A stretch of 64,000 bases of DNA from positions 744,001 to 808,000 of the forward strand of contig NZ_QVNQ01000001.1 in NCBI RefSeq assembly GCF_003432485.1, given 5' to 3'. The DNA is from Actinomadura spongiicola (GTDB taxonomy: Bacteria; Actinomycetota; Actinomycetes; Streptosporangiales; Streptosporangiaceae). The translations under genes were made by a program, and so were the position numbers. This document shows positions 44,961-52,611 of the stretch, in pieces (positions within the stretch are counted from its first letter, which is position 1; every line of letters begins with the position of its first letter). The notes beneath the pieces are model-generated. The model did not search any database and had not been told where the DNA came from. It worked only from the letters and a program-made list of their open reading frames with translations.

Positions 44961-45398
44961 ATGGTGACGCCCGAAGAGATCGCGCGGCGCAGTGCCGAAC
45001 GGATGTGGGCGGACGACGCCGCGAGCCGTTCCCTCGGCATGCGGATCGTCCACGTCGGTCCGGGCACGGCGACGGTCACCATGGACGTCCGCCCCGTCAT
45101 GATCAACGGCTGGGGCATCTGCCACGGCGGCCTGGTGACGAGCCTGGCCGACTCGGCGTTCGCCCTCGCCTGCAACTCCTTCGGCGAAGTGACCGTGGCG
45201 GCGGGATTCGACATCACGTTCCTGGAACCGGTCCACCAAGGCGACACGCTCGTCGCGAACGCGTGGATGCGTTCGCGACGCGGCCGAAGCGGCCTCTACG
45301 ACGTGACCGTCACCCGGACGTCCGGAGAATCCCCCGTCGTCGTAGCGGAACTGCGCGGTCGCAGCCGCTCGACCGGCCGTCCCATCGAGCCGCGCTGA
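44961..45398 (+). CDS. paaI: PaaI-like hotdog thioesterase
   Basis: 145-aa hotdog-fold thioesterase: RSAERMWADDAASRSLGMRI, GICHGGLVTSLADSAFALAC, NSFGEVTVAAGFDITFLEPV. The HGG...Asp-type active site of the PaaI group is present (HGGLVTSLAD). PaaI hydrolyses phenylacetyl-CoA intermediates; no other paa genes are in the window, so this may be a stand-alone housekeeping thioesterase. ATG 44961 has a weak ribosome site. Confidence 0.88.
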   Translation: MVTPEEIARRSAERMWADDAASRSLGMRIVHVGPGTATVTMDVRPVMINGWGICHGGLVTSLADSAFALACNSFGEVTVAAGFDITFLEPVHQGDTLVANAWMRSRRGRSGLYDVTVTRTSGESPVVVAELRGRSRSTGRPIEPR

Positions 45399-45413
45399 GT
45401 CCGACCACGCTGC

Positions 45414-45535
45414 GAGTGCCGGTGTGCGGGCAAGGCCCCGCATGTGGTGGACGAATCACCACCCGTAGCGGAGTTCCCGCGGGGCCTCGCCCCCGGAAAC
45501 GCGCTGCCGGCACTAATCCCACGGTTGAGCTCCGC
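45414..45535. ncRNA. Candidate structured RNA element (nested stems, possible pseudoknot)
   Basis: Four perfect complementary pairs fall in 122 bp between the paaI-like and RidA genes. They are AGTGCCGG 45414-45421 with CCGGCACT 45506-45513; AGGCCCCGC 45432-45440 with GCGGGGCCT 45478-45486; GTGGTG 45443-45448 with CACCAC 45456-45461; and AGCGGAG 45466-45472 with CTCCGCT 45529-45535. The last pair crosses the first two, so it would form a pseudoknot. No known riboswitch class is recognised and the strand is uncertain. A repeated palindromic element is the main alternative. Confidence 0.45.
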
Positions 45536-45651
45536 TTGGAAGCCGGAGGAGCACCGTCAGGGCGGGGCCCGCCCGGGTGGCTTCCGGGCAACCGGACTTT
45601 CGTGAGATCTCGCTTGTAGGCGTGTGATCAGCACCGGCATGATCTGGCCCC

Positions 45652-46056
45652 ATGACCCAGAACTCGAACTTCGAGACCGTGACACATGATCCGTCCGACG
45701 GCGTCTATGCCAGCACGGACGACTATGTGCACGCCCTGGAGGTCCGCGGCGCGCAACGCCTGCTCTTCGTCTCCGGAACGATGGGACTCGACCCCACCGG
45801 AACACCCGGAGCCACCCTCGACGAACAACTCGACCTCATCTGGAACAACCTCCGGACGATTCTCGCCTCGGCCGGAATGACCGTGGACAACATCGTCCGG
45901 CTCACCAGCTACCTGCGTGACGCCGCCTACGCCGAGGCGAACGCGGCGGCCCGCACGAAGGCACTGGGCGGCCGTATCGTTCCCACCACGGCGATCGTCG
46001 CGCAGACACTCGTCAGCGACTGGTTGGTGGAAATCGAAGTCGTGGCCGCCGCCTGA
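45652..46056 (+). CDS. ridA: RidA/YjgF family protein
   Basis: 134-aa RidA-family protein: VRGAQRLLFVSGTMGLDPTG, LIWNNLRTILASAGMTVDNI, VRLTSYLRDAAYAEANAAAR. The conserved Arg-rich deaminase pocket is not standard: the usual C-terminal (A/S)(R)xxVEVxxLP is here TLVSDWLVEIEVVAAA. RidA hydrolyses 2-aminoacrylate-type imines; this copy may be a divergent paralogue. ATG 45652 with weak ribosome site. Confidence 0.88.
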   Translation: MTQNSNFETVTHDPSDGVYASTDDYVHALEVRGAQRLLFVSGTMGLDPTGTPGATLDEQLDLIWNNLRTILASAGMTVDNIVRLTSYLRDAAYAEANAAARTKALGGRIVPTTAIVAQTLVSDWLVEIEVVAAA

Positions 46057-46293
46057 CGCGCCCACCAGGCGGGTTCGGTGCGGATCCGGCCTCGCCGCAG
46101 CACCGATCCCGCCAGGTGGACGTCGCCGCTCAAACCGCGCTGTCATCCGAATTCCGGGCACGCCCCGCGACGCCCATTCCGACCGACTCAGCGAAATCCA
46201 CGACCATCGCGCATGGATGCCGCGCCTACATGACATCGGACCGGACGTGCCCCGCCGCGAGTCGCGTTCAGAATTGACGGTTGCGGCGTTCGA

Positions 46294-46743
46294 TCAGCAC
46301 GGCGAGGTGGTGACCGCTTCCGACCAGTCCCCGGTCCCGACGGTGCTTGTGATTCGGGCGCGCTCCTTCGCGTCCTGACCGCACGACCAGCCGTGCGACA
46401 GGGAATAGTACTGGGTTTCGAAGAACGGGAAGATCGTCTTCGAGCCGCCCGAGCTGTACTCCCAGCTGTTCGTGGTGTAGTTCCAGCGTTCGTGTGTCAC
46501 GGTCACAGTGGTCTCTGCGATTCCCAGGTTCTTCAGCTCCAGGAATGGCATGGTGCCGTACTCGGGATCCCAGGACCCGAGAACGACGCTACAGTTCTTG
46601 TACACGACGGATCCGAGGCTGTGCTCCGGACCGCAGACGGTGTCCGTGGTCCGAGCGGACGCGATTCCCGCTCCGCTCATGGCGGTGACCAGCACCGCCG
46701 CCCCCGTCACGGCCGCGAGGCGATGAGACCCCCGTAAGTTCAT
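46294..46743 (-). CDS. Secreted hypothetical protein
   Basis: 149-aa exported protein. The signal peptide (RLAAVTGAAVLVTAMSGAGI, cut near ASA) is followed by a beta-rich mature domain. Four cysteines are visible: VCGPEHS, YKNCSVV, GWSCGQD and the C-terminal SPC. Aromatic-rich strands include THERWNYTTNSWEYSSGGSK. AAGGAGG precedes the ATG. No family recognised. Confidence 0.78.
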   Translation of the reverse strand: MNLRGSHRLAAVTGAAVLVTAMSGAGIASARTTDTVCGPEHSLGSVVYKNCSVVLGSWDPEYGTMPFLELKNLGIAETTVTVTHERWNYTTNSWEYSSGGSKTIFPFFETQYYSLSHGWSCGQDAKERARITSTVGTGDWSEAVTTSPC

Positions 46744-47170
46744 GCAATCCTCCTTGGAACGACTTCGACGACGTGATCGCCGTCGCTTGATTTATCGATC
46801 ATTTGGAGCGTTGCAGCAAGGCACCCGCCACGTCCGCAATCGGCCACATGGCAGACCTAAAGGCCGGTACACGTTCTCCGGACAAGCCTTCATGCGGTAA
46901 CAACAGCACTACGAATCGCACATCGAAATCACGCCGACCTGCACCTGATCCAGCCGCGCCACGCCTCCCTTTCGGTGTGCGAGCCGACGAAAATTGCCAC
47001 CCACCCGTCACAGCGAAACCGTTCGACCTCACGAACACCACGAGTGGCTACGGCCCGCCCGCTCACAACAGCCTCCGAAATCACCCGCCAGCAACCCACA
47101 GCAGGTAGATCACCATCCCACCCGCGAAACCAAAATGTTTCCCGAAGGCTATTTCGGAATCGCATCCCGG
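46744..47170. other. Gene-free interval of lower G+C
   Basis: About 430 bp with lower G+C than the rest of the window. Frames are short and unlike neighbouring codon usage. I see no gene, RNA or repeat I can support. It may carry the promoter of the secreted-protein gene at its left end and foreign or decayed DNA beyond. Confidence 0.45.
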
Positions 47171-47395
47171 TCAGGCCAGGTGCCGTAGGTGATCGTGCCG
47201 AGTATCGGCGGCGCCGACGGGCACCAGGCTGAACTCCTCCACTTCCGCGCCGAAGTAGGGCGCGTGCGGGTCGGTGACCACCTCGCGCGGGTCGTTCCAG
47301 GAGGCCAGGGCGTCACGGAAGAACTCGTCCAGGCGGAAACGCTCCGGCCCCGCGACCTCGACCCGGCCGTTCAGCGGCGCACCCGTCGCCGTCGA
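47171..47395 (-). pseudogene. 3' remnant of an NmrA-like SDR oxidoreductase
   Basis: Only the C-terminal 70 or so codons survive: GAPLNGRVEVAGPERFRLDE, then REVVTDPHAPYFGAEVEEFS and a final LVPVGAADT. This block is typical of NAD(P)-binding SDR/NmrA proteins. The N-terminal Rossmann part is absent, and the frame upstream shows no homologous sequence. Confidence 0.6.
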
Positions 47396-47466
47396 CAGCG
47401 GCTCGCGACAGCGCCCACCGTCGCGTGACGACCACTGCCGTGCGGCTGCGGCGGAGCAGGGCGTCG

Positions 47467-47560
47467 TCACCCGCTCATCCTGCGGTAGCGGCCGACGACC
47501 AGCGGGAAGAAGATCGCGATGGTCGGCACCGGCCGACCGACCGCCATGAGCGTGGCTTGC
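47467..47560 (-). pseudogene. Possible remnant of an ABC-2 type permease C-terminus
   Basis: A short frame ends in VPTIAIFFPLVVGRYRRMSG, which resembles the last helix and basic tail (xFxPLAVxRYRR) of DrrB-like ABC permeases. The fragment is too short to be sure. Nothing of the rest of such a gene is present. Confidence 0.35.
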
Positions 47561-48047
47561 TCGCTCCTGCGCGTTCTCACGATTCGTGGCCTCAGCGACA
47601 AGGTCGCCGCGCTGGTGCCGGTTGAGGAGGCCACGGCGACGTCCGTGTAGAACCTGCACGGCGGCCCTGGCGTCACCGTCTACGTCGTCCGAGCGGCACG
47701 TTGGACGCGGGCGGAGAAGCCGCCACGAGAATGACGGCGATGGGCAGCGAGACGTTCGATACAAGCCGCACCCGCGACTTGCTGTCCGTTGACGCGTGAG
47801 GCTGCTCCCGCATCGTTGACCTCGCTGCGCGGGGATCGAACTGTGAAGCCGGCGCGGGGATGGCGGGGCAATTCTCGTGGGGAGGACGGCGCGCGGCGGC
47901 TACGGCCGGATCCCGGAATGCGGGGCGACCTTCGGCCCGCGAAGCGGTGAACCCGGATTACTGCGGGACGCCGCAACGCTCTCGCAGGCACGGGGATTGC
48001 TACGCCGTCCGAAACGGCACGTTGAACGCCTGGTCAACCACACGGGG
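47561..48047. other. Apparently decayed interval
   Basis: About 490 bp with no supported gene. A short open frame continues in phase into the 48087 gene but shows no homology to MerR proteins, the usual neighbours of that family. Together with the two remnants to its left it looks like a site of repeated gene loss. Confidence 0.4.
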
Positions 48048-48087
48048 TTGCATCCGGTACCTAGGTACGGGCTTACCGTCCGGAATA
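48048..48087 (+). promoter_or_regulatory. MerR-type promoter with operator palindrome
   Basis: A -35-like TTGCAT (48048-48053) and a -10-like TACCGT (48074-48079) are separated by 20 bp, the long spacer used by MerR-family activators. The 12-bp palindrome GTACCTAGGTAC (48057-48068) fills the spacer. Expected transcription start is at about 48086-48087, which is the first base of the downstream ATG, implying a leaderless mRNA. Confidence 0.5.
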
Positions 48088-48446
48088 TGGAACTTCAGCA
48101 GGTACAGGACGATCATGGGTGGGCGCCGCGGGCGTGCACGTTGCCGACCGCCGAGCGGCCGCTACGGGAGGCCGAGTTCGACGCGTTGTTCGCCGAGGGG
48201 GTGACCGCCGTCCACACGGAGGGGGGACGGGTGCGCCTGGCGCTGCGTCCCGACCCTCGTGTGGCCGGGCGAGCCGCCGAGTTGGCGGTCCGGGAGACGG
48301 GGTGCTGCTCGTTCTTCACCTTCACCCTGACCGCCACCGGAGGCGCGCTGACCCTGGAGGTCGGCGTCGACGAGCGACACACCGACGTGCTGGACGCACT
48401 GGCCACCCGCGCCACCCGGTTGAGCGAACGCGGCGGGCGGTCCTGA
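48087..48446 (+). CDS. Conserved actinobacterial protein with CCSFF motif
   Basis: 119 aa. Recognisable blocks are WAPRACTLPTAERPLREAEF, DALFAEGVTAVHTEGGRVRL and LAVRETGCCSFFTFTLTATG. Relatives are commonly encoded beside, or fused to, heavy-metal-type MerR regulators; the vicinal Cys pair suggests metal or thiol binding. Here no MerR gene is adjacent, but the promoter looks MerR-controlled. There is no ribosome site before ATG 48087, consistent with leaderless translation. Function is inferred only. Confidence 0.72.
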   Translation: MELQQVQDDHGWAPRACTLPTAERPLREAEFDALFAEGVTAVHTEGGRVRLALRPDPRVAGRAAELAVRETGCCSFFTFTLTATGGALTLEVGVDERHTDVLDALATRATRLSERGGRS

Positions 48447-48473
48447 CGGGACGCCCGCCGCGTGGCCGAAGCC

Positions 48474-48677
48474 TCAGGCGGGGGTGATGTTCTCCGCCTG
48501 CGGGCCCTTCTGGCCCTGGGTGACGTCGAACGACACCTTCTGGCCTTCCTGGAGCTCACGGAAGCCCTGGCCCGCGATGTTGGAGTAGTGGGCGAAGACG
48601 TCGGCGCCGCCGCCGTCCTGCTCGATGAAGCCGAAGCCCTTCTCCGCGTTGAACCACTTGACCGTACCGGTGGCCAT
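48474..48677 (-). CDS. cspA: Cold-shock protein (CspA family)
   Basis: 67-aa nucleic-acid-binding OB-fold protein: [20 protein letters not shown] (RNP1 KGFGFI), VFAHYSNI (RNP2), [20 protein letters not shown]. The usual full length. ATG 48677 has AAGGAG. It probably acts as an RNA chaperone. The leader contains a terminator-like hairpin about 90 bp upstream of the start. Confidence 0.97.
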   Translation of the reverse strand: MATGTVKWFNAEKGFGFIEQDGGGADVFAHYSNIAGQGFRELQEGQKVSFDVTQGQKGPQAENITPA

Positions 48678-48761
48678 GTCATCTCCTTCTGGTCTGTCCC
48701 GACCGCACACCGTGCACGGCCGAGGACGCCGCGATGGCCCATCCGGAAGATCCGAAACAAC

Positions 48762-48797
48762 AAAAAATGCGCCTGAGGTCAGATCCAACAGGCGCAT
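48762..48797 (-). terminator. Terminator-like hairpin in the cspA leader
   Basis: On the minus strand a 9-bp stem (ATGCGCCTG / CAGGCGCAT) with a 13-base loop is followed by TTTTTTG, a textbook intrinsic terminator, rare in such high-G+C DNA. No minus-strand gene ends just before it. It lies 90 bp upstream of the cspA start, so it may be an attenuator in the cspA leader or simply insulate cspA from antisense reading of the 48875 gene. Confidence 0.65.
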
Positions 48798-48874
48798 GCA
48801 CATGTCTATGGGAACCGCAACTACCCGCACAGTACCACATGGTCCGCCGGACGGAAGGGGTGCATACTGCGGTA

Positions 48875-49102
48875 ATGAGATACTCCGGATCCTCCAGGCA
48901 GCGGCACCTCCCCACCAGCCCTTTCCCGCCGCCGCCCGCCGCCCCGCCCGTCGTGAAGTTCGCGCTCCAGGACCTGGTCACCCACGACAAATACGGGCTG
49001 GGACGCGTCGTGGAAGTGGAGGCGGGAGGGGCTGTCCTCGTCGATTTCGGAACCGGAAAAATCAGGATCCTTGCCCCGTACCCACGGCTCCTGAAGCTCT
49101 GA
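48875..49102 (+). CDS. Small conserved protein, CarD/TRCF-like core
   Basis: 75 aa. After a basic and proline-rich N-terminus ([12 protein letters not shown]) comes the conserved core [40 protein letters not shown] and PYPRLLKL. The core resembles the RNAP-binding fold of CarD/TRCF. Relatives are often encoded next to cspA in actinomycetes. Weak ribosome site before ATG 48875. Confidence 0.72.
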   Translation: MRYSGSSRQRHLPTSPFPPPPAAPPVVKFALQDLVTHDKYGLGRVVEVEAGGAVLVDFGTGKIRILAPYPRLLKL

Positions 49103-49129
49103 GACCCGCGCCGAGCCCGCCGAGCCCGC

Positions 49130-49554
49130 GGGGTTCGTCATCGCGCTGGGCGCAGCGCTTCCAGATGAGGTGGTAGGTCGACCACGTGGACCCGTCGGGG
49201 GAGCCCACCTTAATCAAGCTGGTCTTCGTCGGAACCGACGTCTTGACGTCGACCCGCAACCGGCTGTTGATCAGAAGCCTGGGGTCTTCGTTGCAGGGCG
49301 TGAAGACACCGTGACCTCCCCGCTGGGCCGCTGGTTCTAGAACGCGAAGTTGATCTTCGCGTTGCCCATCGCCCCCTGTGCCAGGTGGGCGAAAACCCGC
49401 CGGTCCGTCCGCTCGATGGCGTAGGAGTAGCCTCGCCCGGGGCCACGTCCGTCATGGGCGCCTCCCGGTCGCCTGCCACTCTCGCCACGACGGTGCGGTC
49501 CGAGCAGCCGGTCCCCGTGGCGGCCACGACGAGACCGGCGGTCCTTTCGCGCAT
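49130..49554 (-). pseudogene. Decayed tandem copy of DUF4360 gene
   Basis: Fragments match the intact DUF4360 gene at 49823. The N-terminus MRERTAGLVVAA parallels MHERIAGVVVAA. RGYSYAIERTDRRVFAHLAQ parallels QGYSYAIRRADHRGTALLEK. After a TAG stop (49337-49339) and deletions, FTPCNEDPRLLINSRLRVDV and STWSTYHLIWKRCAQR parallel the intact C-terminus. Frame changes, the internal stop, loss of the mid-region and lack of the normal stop show it is dead. Confidence 0.85.
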
Positions 49555-49610
49555 GAGCTTTCCCTGCCCTGACTGAGAATTAACCTAGAACTTAACTCTC
49601 ATTCAGAATG

Positions 49611-49650
49611 CAGTCAATGGTCAGTCTTCAACCGCGCCGAACTTTAATGG
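49611..49650 (-). repeat. Duplicated upstream block of the DUF4360 pseudogene
   Basis: CAGTCAATGGTCAGTCTTCA and the next 20 bases match 50526-50564 at about 90 percent, and both lie 56-57 bp upstream of their start codons. The duplication therefore included the promoter region. Confidence 0.85.
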
Positions 49651-49822
49651 AACGAGCTATTTTCGTTCACGAGAAGCGATTGCGGGCTCGCTGTTCGGTG
49701 AGGAATGCCTGTCCGTGGGCGCGCCCACGGACAGGCAGTGCTCGAAACGCTCCTGAGCTGGACGGCGGGAAGAAGAGCCCGCGCCAGGGTGCACGGCTGA
49801 TGAGGTCGTCGGGGTCGTCCTG

Positions 49823-50470
49823 CTACGGGCAGCGCTTCTGGGTGAGGTGGTAGGTCGACTTGATGGACCCGTCGAAGGTGTCCATGCTGATGAAGCTGGG
49901 CTTCGTTCGATCCGGCCCCGGGGCGACCCGCAACTCATTGTTGATCAGGAACCTGGGGGTCGCGCCGCACGGCGTGAAGACGAGCTGGTCCGCCGGTCTG
50001 GTGAGAGTGATCTGCCAGTTGTCGTCGAAGGGGCCGCGGAAGGTGTGCTCCTCCTTCCCGCTTGACGGCTGGTTCTCGGTGCCGAAGTCGGCCGTCACCC
50101 TGCCGGTCGCACCCTTCTCCAGGAGGGCGGTACCTCGGTGGTCCGCCCTCCTGATGGCGTAGGAGTAGCCCTGCGGGCCGCCCATTCGCATGAGGACCTT
50201 GCAGTTCTTGCGGTTGTCGGCGGGTTGCGACGAACCGCCCGCCTGGGCCTTGAAGTCGGCGTAGACGAGCGAGAACGCGTCCCTGTCGGGTGACAGGTTC
50301 GCCCCAACGGTGTCCTTCGGGCAACCGGAGCCGCTGACCTCGTCGATCCAGACGATGGGCGGGTCCGGACCACGGTCGGGTCCCGTCTCGGCGGCGACCG
50401 GAGCGGCCGACACCGCGGTCGCGGTCAGCGCGGCGGCGGCCACGACGACACCGGCAATTCTTTCGTGCAT
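49823..50470 (-). CDS. DUF4360 family secreted protein
   Basis: 215-aa exported protein. The signal peptide (IAGVVVAAAALTATAVSAAP, cut near VAA/AET) is followed by the DUF4360 domain: VSGSGCPKDTVGANLSPDRD, AFSLVYADFKAQAG, RKNCKVLMRMGGPQGYSYAI, GPFDDNWQITLTRPADQLVF, FTPCGATPRFLINNELRV and a final TYHLTQKRCP. Cys pairs are conserved. ATG 50470 follows AAAGGGA. The role of the family is unknown. A dead tandem copy lies downstream. Confidence 0.93.
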   Translation of the reverse strand: MHERIAGVVVAAAALTATAVSAAPVAAETGPDRGPDPPIVWIDEVSGSGCPKDTVGANLSPDRDAFSLVYADFKAQAGGSSQPADNRKNCKVLMRMGGPQGYSYAIRRADHRGTALLEKGATGRVTADFGTENQPSSGKEEHTFRGPFDDNWQITLTRPADQLVFTPCGATPRFLINNELRVAPGPDRTKPSFISMDTFDGSIKSTYHLTQKRCP

Positions 50471-50525
50471 GGGATTCCCTTTCGTTGAACGCCAACTAAA
50501 GGGACCGTAACCGCCATGTTGAAAA

Positions 50526-50564
50526 CAGTCAATGATCAGTCTTCAACCGCGCCGACTTTAATAG
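50526..50564 (-). repeat. Upstream block shared with the pseudogene
   Basis: CAGTCAATGATCAGTCTTCA and following bases; see 49611-49650. The block lies 56-94 bp upstream of the DUF4360 start and may contain its promoter. Confidence 0.85.
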
Positions 50565-50638
50565 AATGAGGTTTGTTCAGGTGCGAAGCGCGATAACGGC
50601 GAGAAGTGTCTCGGCCGCGAAGTCGTTGGACGAAGCCA

Positions 50639-51457
50639 TCACACGAACTCGGCGAAGCGTTGGACGACGCGGCGGATGAGGTCGTCGGGATCGTCCTTCG
50701 CGTGCTCGTCGCTGATGATCTCGACCTCGATCAGGCCCGTGTATCCCGCGCGCTCGACCCGGTCGCGGAGGCCGTGGAGGTCGATCAGTCCGTCGCCCAT
50801 CAGTCCTCGTCCGGCGAGGAGGTTCGTCGTGGGTGAGAGCCAGTCCGAGACATGGAAGCCCGCGATGCGCCCGGCCGCGCGGTCGACCGCCGCGTCGAGC
50901 CTCGGGTCCCACCAGACGTGGTAGGCGTCCACGATCACGCCTACGGTGTCGGCGTCGAAGCGCTCGGCGAGCTCCGTCGCCTCGTCGAGCGTCACGATCG
51001 CGGAGCGTTCGCCGATCATCATCGGGTGCAGTGGCTCGACGGCCAGGCGGACGCCGGTCGCCCGCGCGTGCGGCACCAGGGCCTCCAGTCCGCGGGCGAT
51101 GTCGTCCCGGGCCCGCGCGAGGTCGCGTCCCTCCGGTGGGCCGCAGACCATGACCAGGCAGGCGGCGCCGAGCGCGGCGGCCTCCTCGATCGCGGCGCGG
51201 TTGTTCCGGAGCGCCTCGCGGCGCGCCGGGGCCGAGGACGCGGTGAGGAAGCCGCCACGGCAGAGACTCGACACCCGGAGGCCCGCGTCCCGCAGAAGAC
51301 GCGCCGCCCGGTCGACGCCGATCTCCGCGACCCGGTCACGCCAGGGGGCGATGGCGCCGATCCCGTGCCGGACGCAGGCCTCGACCGCCTCGGGCAGGGT
51401 CAAGGTGGGGACGGTGATCTGGTTGAGGCTGAGACGCGCCGGTTCCGGAGGGCGCAT
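50639..51457 (-). CDS. TIM-barrel sugar isomerase/epimerase (AP endonuclease 2 family)
   Basis: 272-aa protein of the xylose-isomerase-like TIM-barrel family: RHGIGAIAPWRDRVAEIGVD, GVRLAVEPLHPMMIGERSAI, VGVIVDAYHVWWDP, IAGFHVSDW and GLIEVEIISDEHAKDD. Glu and Asp/His metal ligands look intact. Last gene of the ten-gene LacI-controlled operon; its start overlaps the DUF993 stop. Probably acts on a keto-sugar or polyol made by the dehydrogenases upstream. Confidence 0.9.
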   Translation of the reverse strand: MRPPEPARLSLNQITVPTLTLPEAVEACVRHGIGAIAPWRDRVAEIGVDRAARLLRDAGLRVSSLCRGGFLTASSAPARREALRNNRAAIEEAAALGAACLVMVCGPPEGRDLARARDDIARGLEALVPHARATGVRLAVEPLHPMMIGERSAIVTLDEATELAERFDADTVGVIVDAYHVWWDPRLDAAVDRAAGRIAGFHVSDWLSPTTNLLAGRGLMGDGLIDLHGLRDRVERAGYTGLIEVEIISDEHAKDDPDDLIRRVVQRFAEFV

Positions 51458-52611
51458 CAGGTGATCCCCGCGGCGGCGAAGACGGCGGACGCGCGTGCCG
51501 CCGCCTGTTCGGGGTCGTGCAGCAGCCCGGCGCGGTCCGCGAGCACGACGGTCTCGGCGAGGTGGACGGCCGACCGCGCGGTCTCGAGCCCGCCGACCAT
51601 CGAGAAGCTCTCCTGATGGCCGTTGAGGTACGCGAGGAACACGATGCCCGTCTTGTAGTTGTACGTCGGCTCGGAGAACAGGTGCCGCGCGAGCGGGACG
51701 GTCGGTGCCAGCAGGACCTCGTAGCGGGCGACGTCGCCCGCGTCGAGAGCGGCGAGCGCCGCACCGGCGGCAGGTGCGATGGCGTCGAACACGCCGAGCA
51801 GCGCGTCGCTGTGACCGTGGCCGTCACCGCGGATGAGTTCGACGTAGTTGAAGTCGTCGCCGGTATATAGGCGGACGCCCTCCGGCAACCGCCGCCGTAG
51901 GGCCACCTCGCGATCGGCGTCGAGCAACGAGATTTTGATCCCGTCGATCCGATCCCGGTGTTCGTCGATGAGCTCCAGGACGAGGTCGGTTGCTTCGTCG
52001 AGGTCGGTACTGCCCCAGTAGCCGCGCAGTGCGGGATCGAACGGTTCGCCGAGCCAATGCAGGATCGCCGGGTGCGTCAGTTGGCGAAGAACCTGCCCGT
52101 AGACCTCGCGGTAGTCGTCGGCGGAGCGGGCCTGCCGCGCGAGGGCGCGGCTGGCCATCACGATCGTCTGCGCGCCCTCGCCTTCGACGAACGCGCCCTG
52201 CTCCTCATACGCGGCCCGGACGTCGGCCAGTGAGACCGGCGCGTCCGGCGGCAGATGGTCGGTTCCGGCGCCGCAGGCGATGCCGCCGCCGACCGCGTGC
52301 GCTTCGGCGACCGAGCGGCGGATCAGTTCGCGTGTCGTCGCCCAGTCGAGTCCCGCGCCGCGCTGGGCCGTGTCCATGGCCTCCGCAACCCGGAAGCCGT
52401 GCGTCCACAGGTGGCGGCGGTACGCGAGCGTCGCGTCCCAGTCGAGCGCGGTCCGGTCGCCGGGGACGCCCACGACGTGCGCCGCGGCGAACGCGACACG
52501 CGACGTCGGCGGCGAGGACGGGACGGGAAACTCTCGCGGCCGGCCGAGGCGATGGGTCACCAGCCGCCCGTCCGAGGCCGGAAGGACGAGGCTCGTCTCC
52601 ACCGCCGTCAC
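51457..52611 (-). CDS. DUF993 / dihydrodipicolinate synthase-like protein
   Basis: 384-aa DUF993 protein, an aldolase-like TIM barrel: RVAFAAAHVVGVPGDRTALD, GFRVAEAMDTAQRGAGLDWA, GIACGAGTDHLPPDAP and GIKISLLDADREVALRRRLP, where the Lys may be the Schiff-base residue. DUF993 genes commonly sit with Gfo/Idh and TIM-barrel isomerase genes in sugar-acid loci. The GTG start at 52611 overlaps the dehydrogenase stop. Substrate unknown. Confidence 0.88.
   Translation of the reverse strand: MTAVETSLVLPASDGRLVTHRLGRPREFPVPSSPPTSRVAFAAAHVVGVPGDRTALDWDATLAYRRHLWTHGFRVAEAMDTAQRGAGLDWATTRELIRRSVAEAHAVGGGIACGAGTDHLPPDAPVSLADVRAAYEEQGAFVEGEGAQTIVMASRALARQARSADDYREVYGQVLRQLTHPAILHWLGEPFDPALRGYWGSTDLDEATDLVLELIDEHRDRIDGIKISLLDADREVALRRRLPEGVRLYTGDDFNYVELIRGDGHGHSDALLGVFDAIAPAAGAALAALDAGDVARYEVLLAPTVPLARHLFSEPTYNYKTGIVFLAYLNGHQESFSMVGGLETARSAVHLAETVVLADRAGLLHDPEQAAARASAVFAAAGIT

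Noticed and set aside
44533..44967. A 144-aa plus-strand open frame before the paaI-like gene
   Set aside because: Arg/Pro-rich with no domain, no ribosome site and no homologous blocks; treated as non-coding.
45917..46378. A 153-aa plus-strand frame overlapping ridA-like and secreted-protein genes
   Set aside because: Composition is typical of an out-of-frame shadow; no ribosome site.
46803..47108. A 101-aa plus-strand frame in the lower-G+C interval
   Set aside because: Codon usage and composition unlike real neighbours; no start signal and no recognisable motif.
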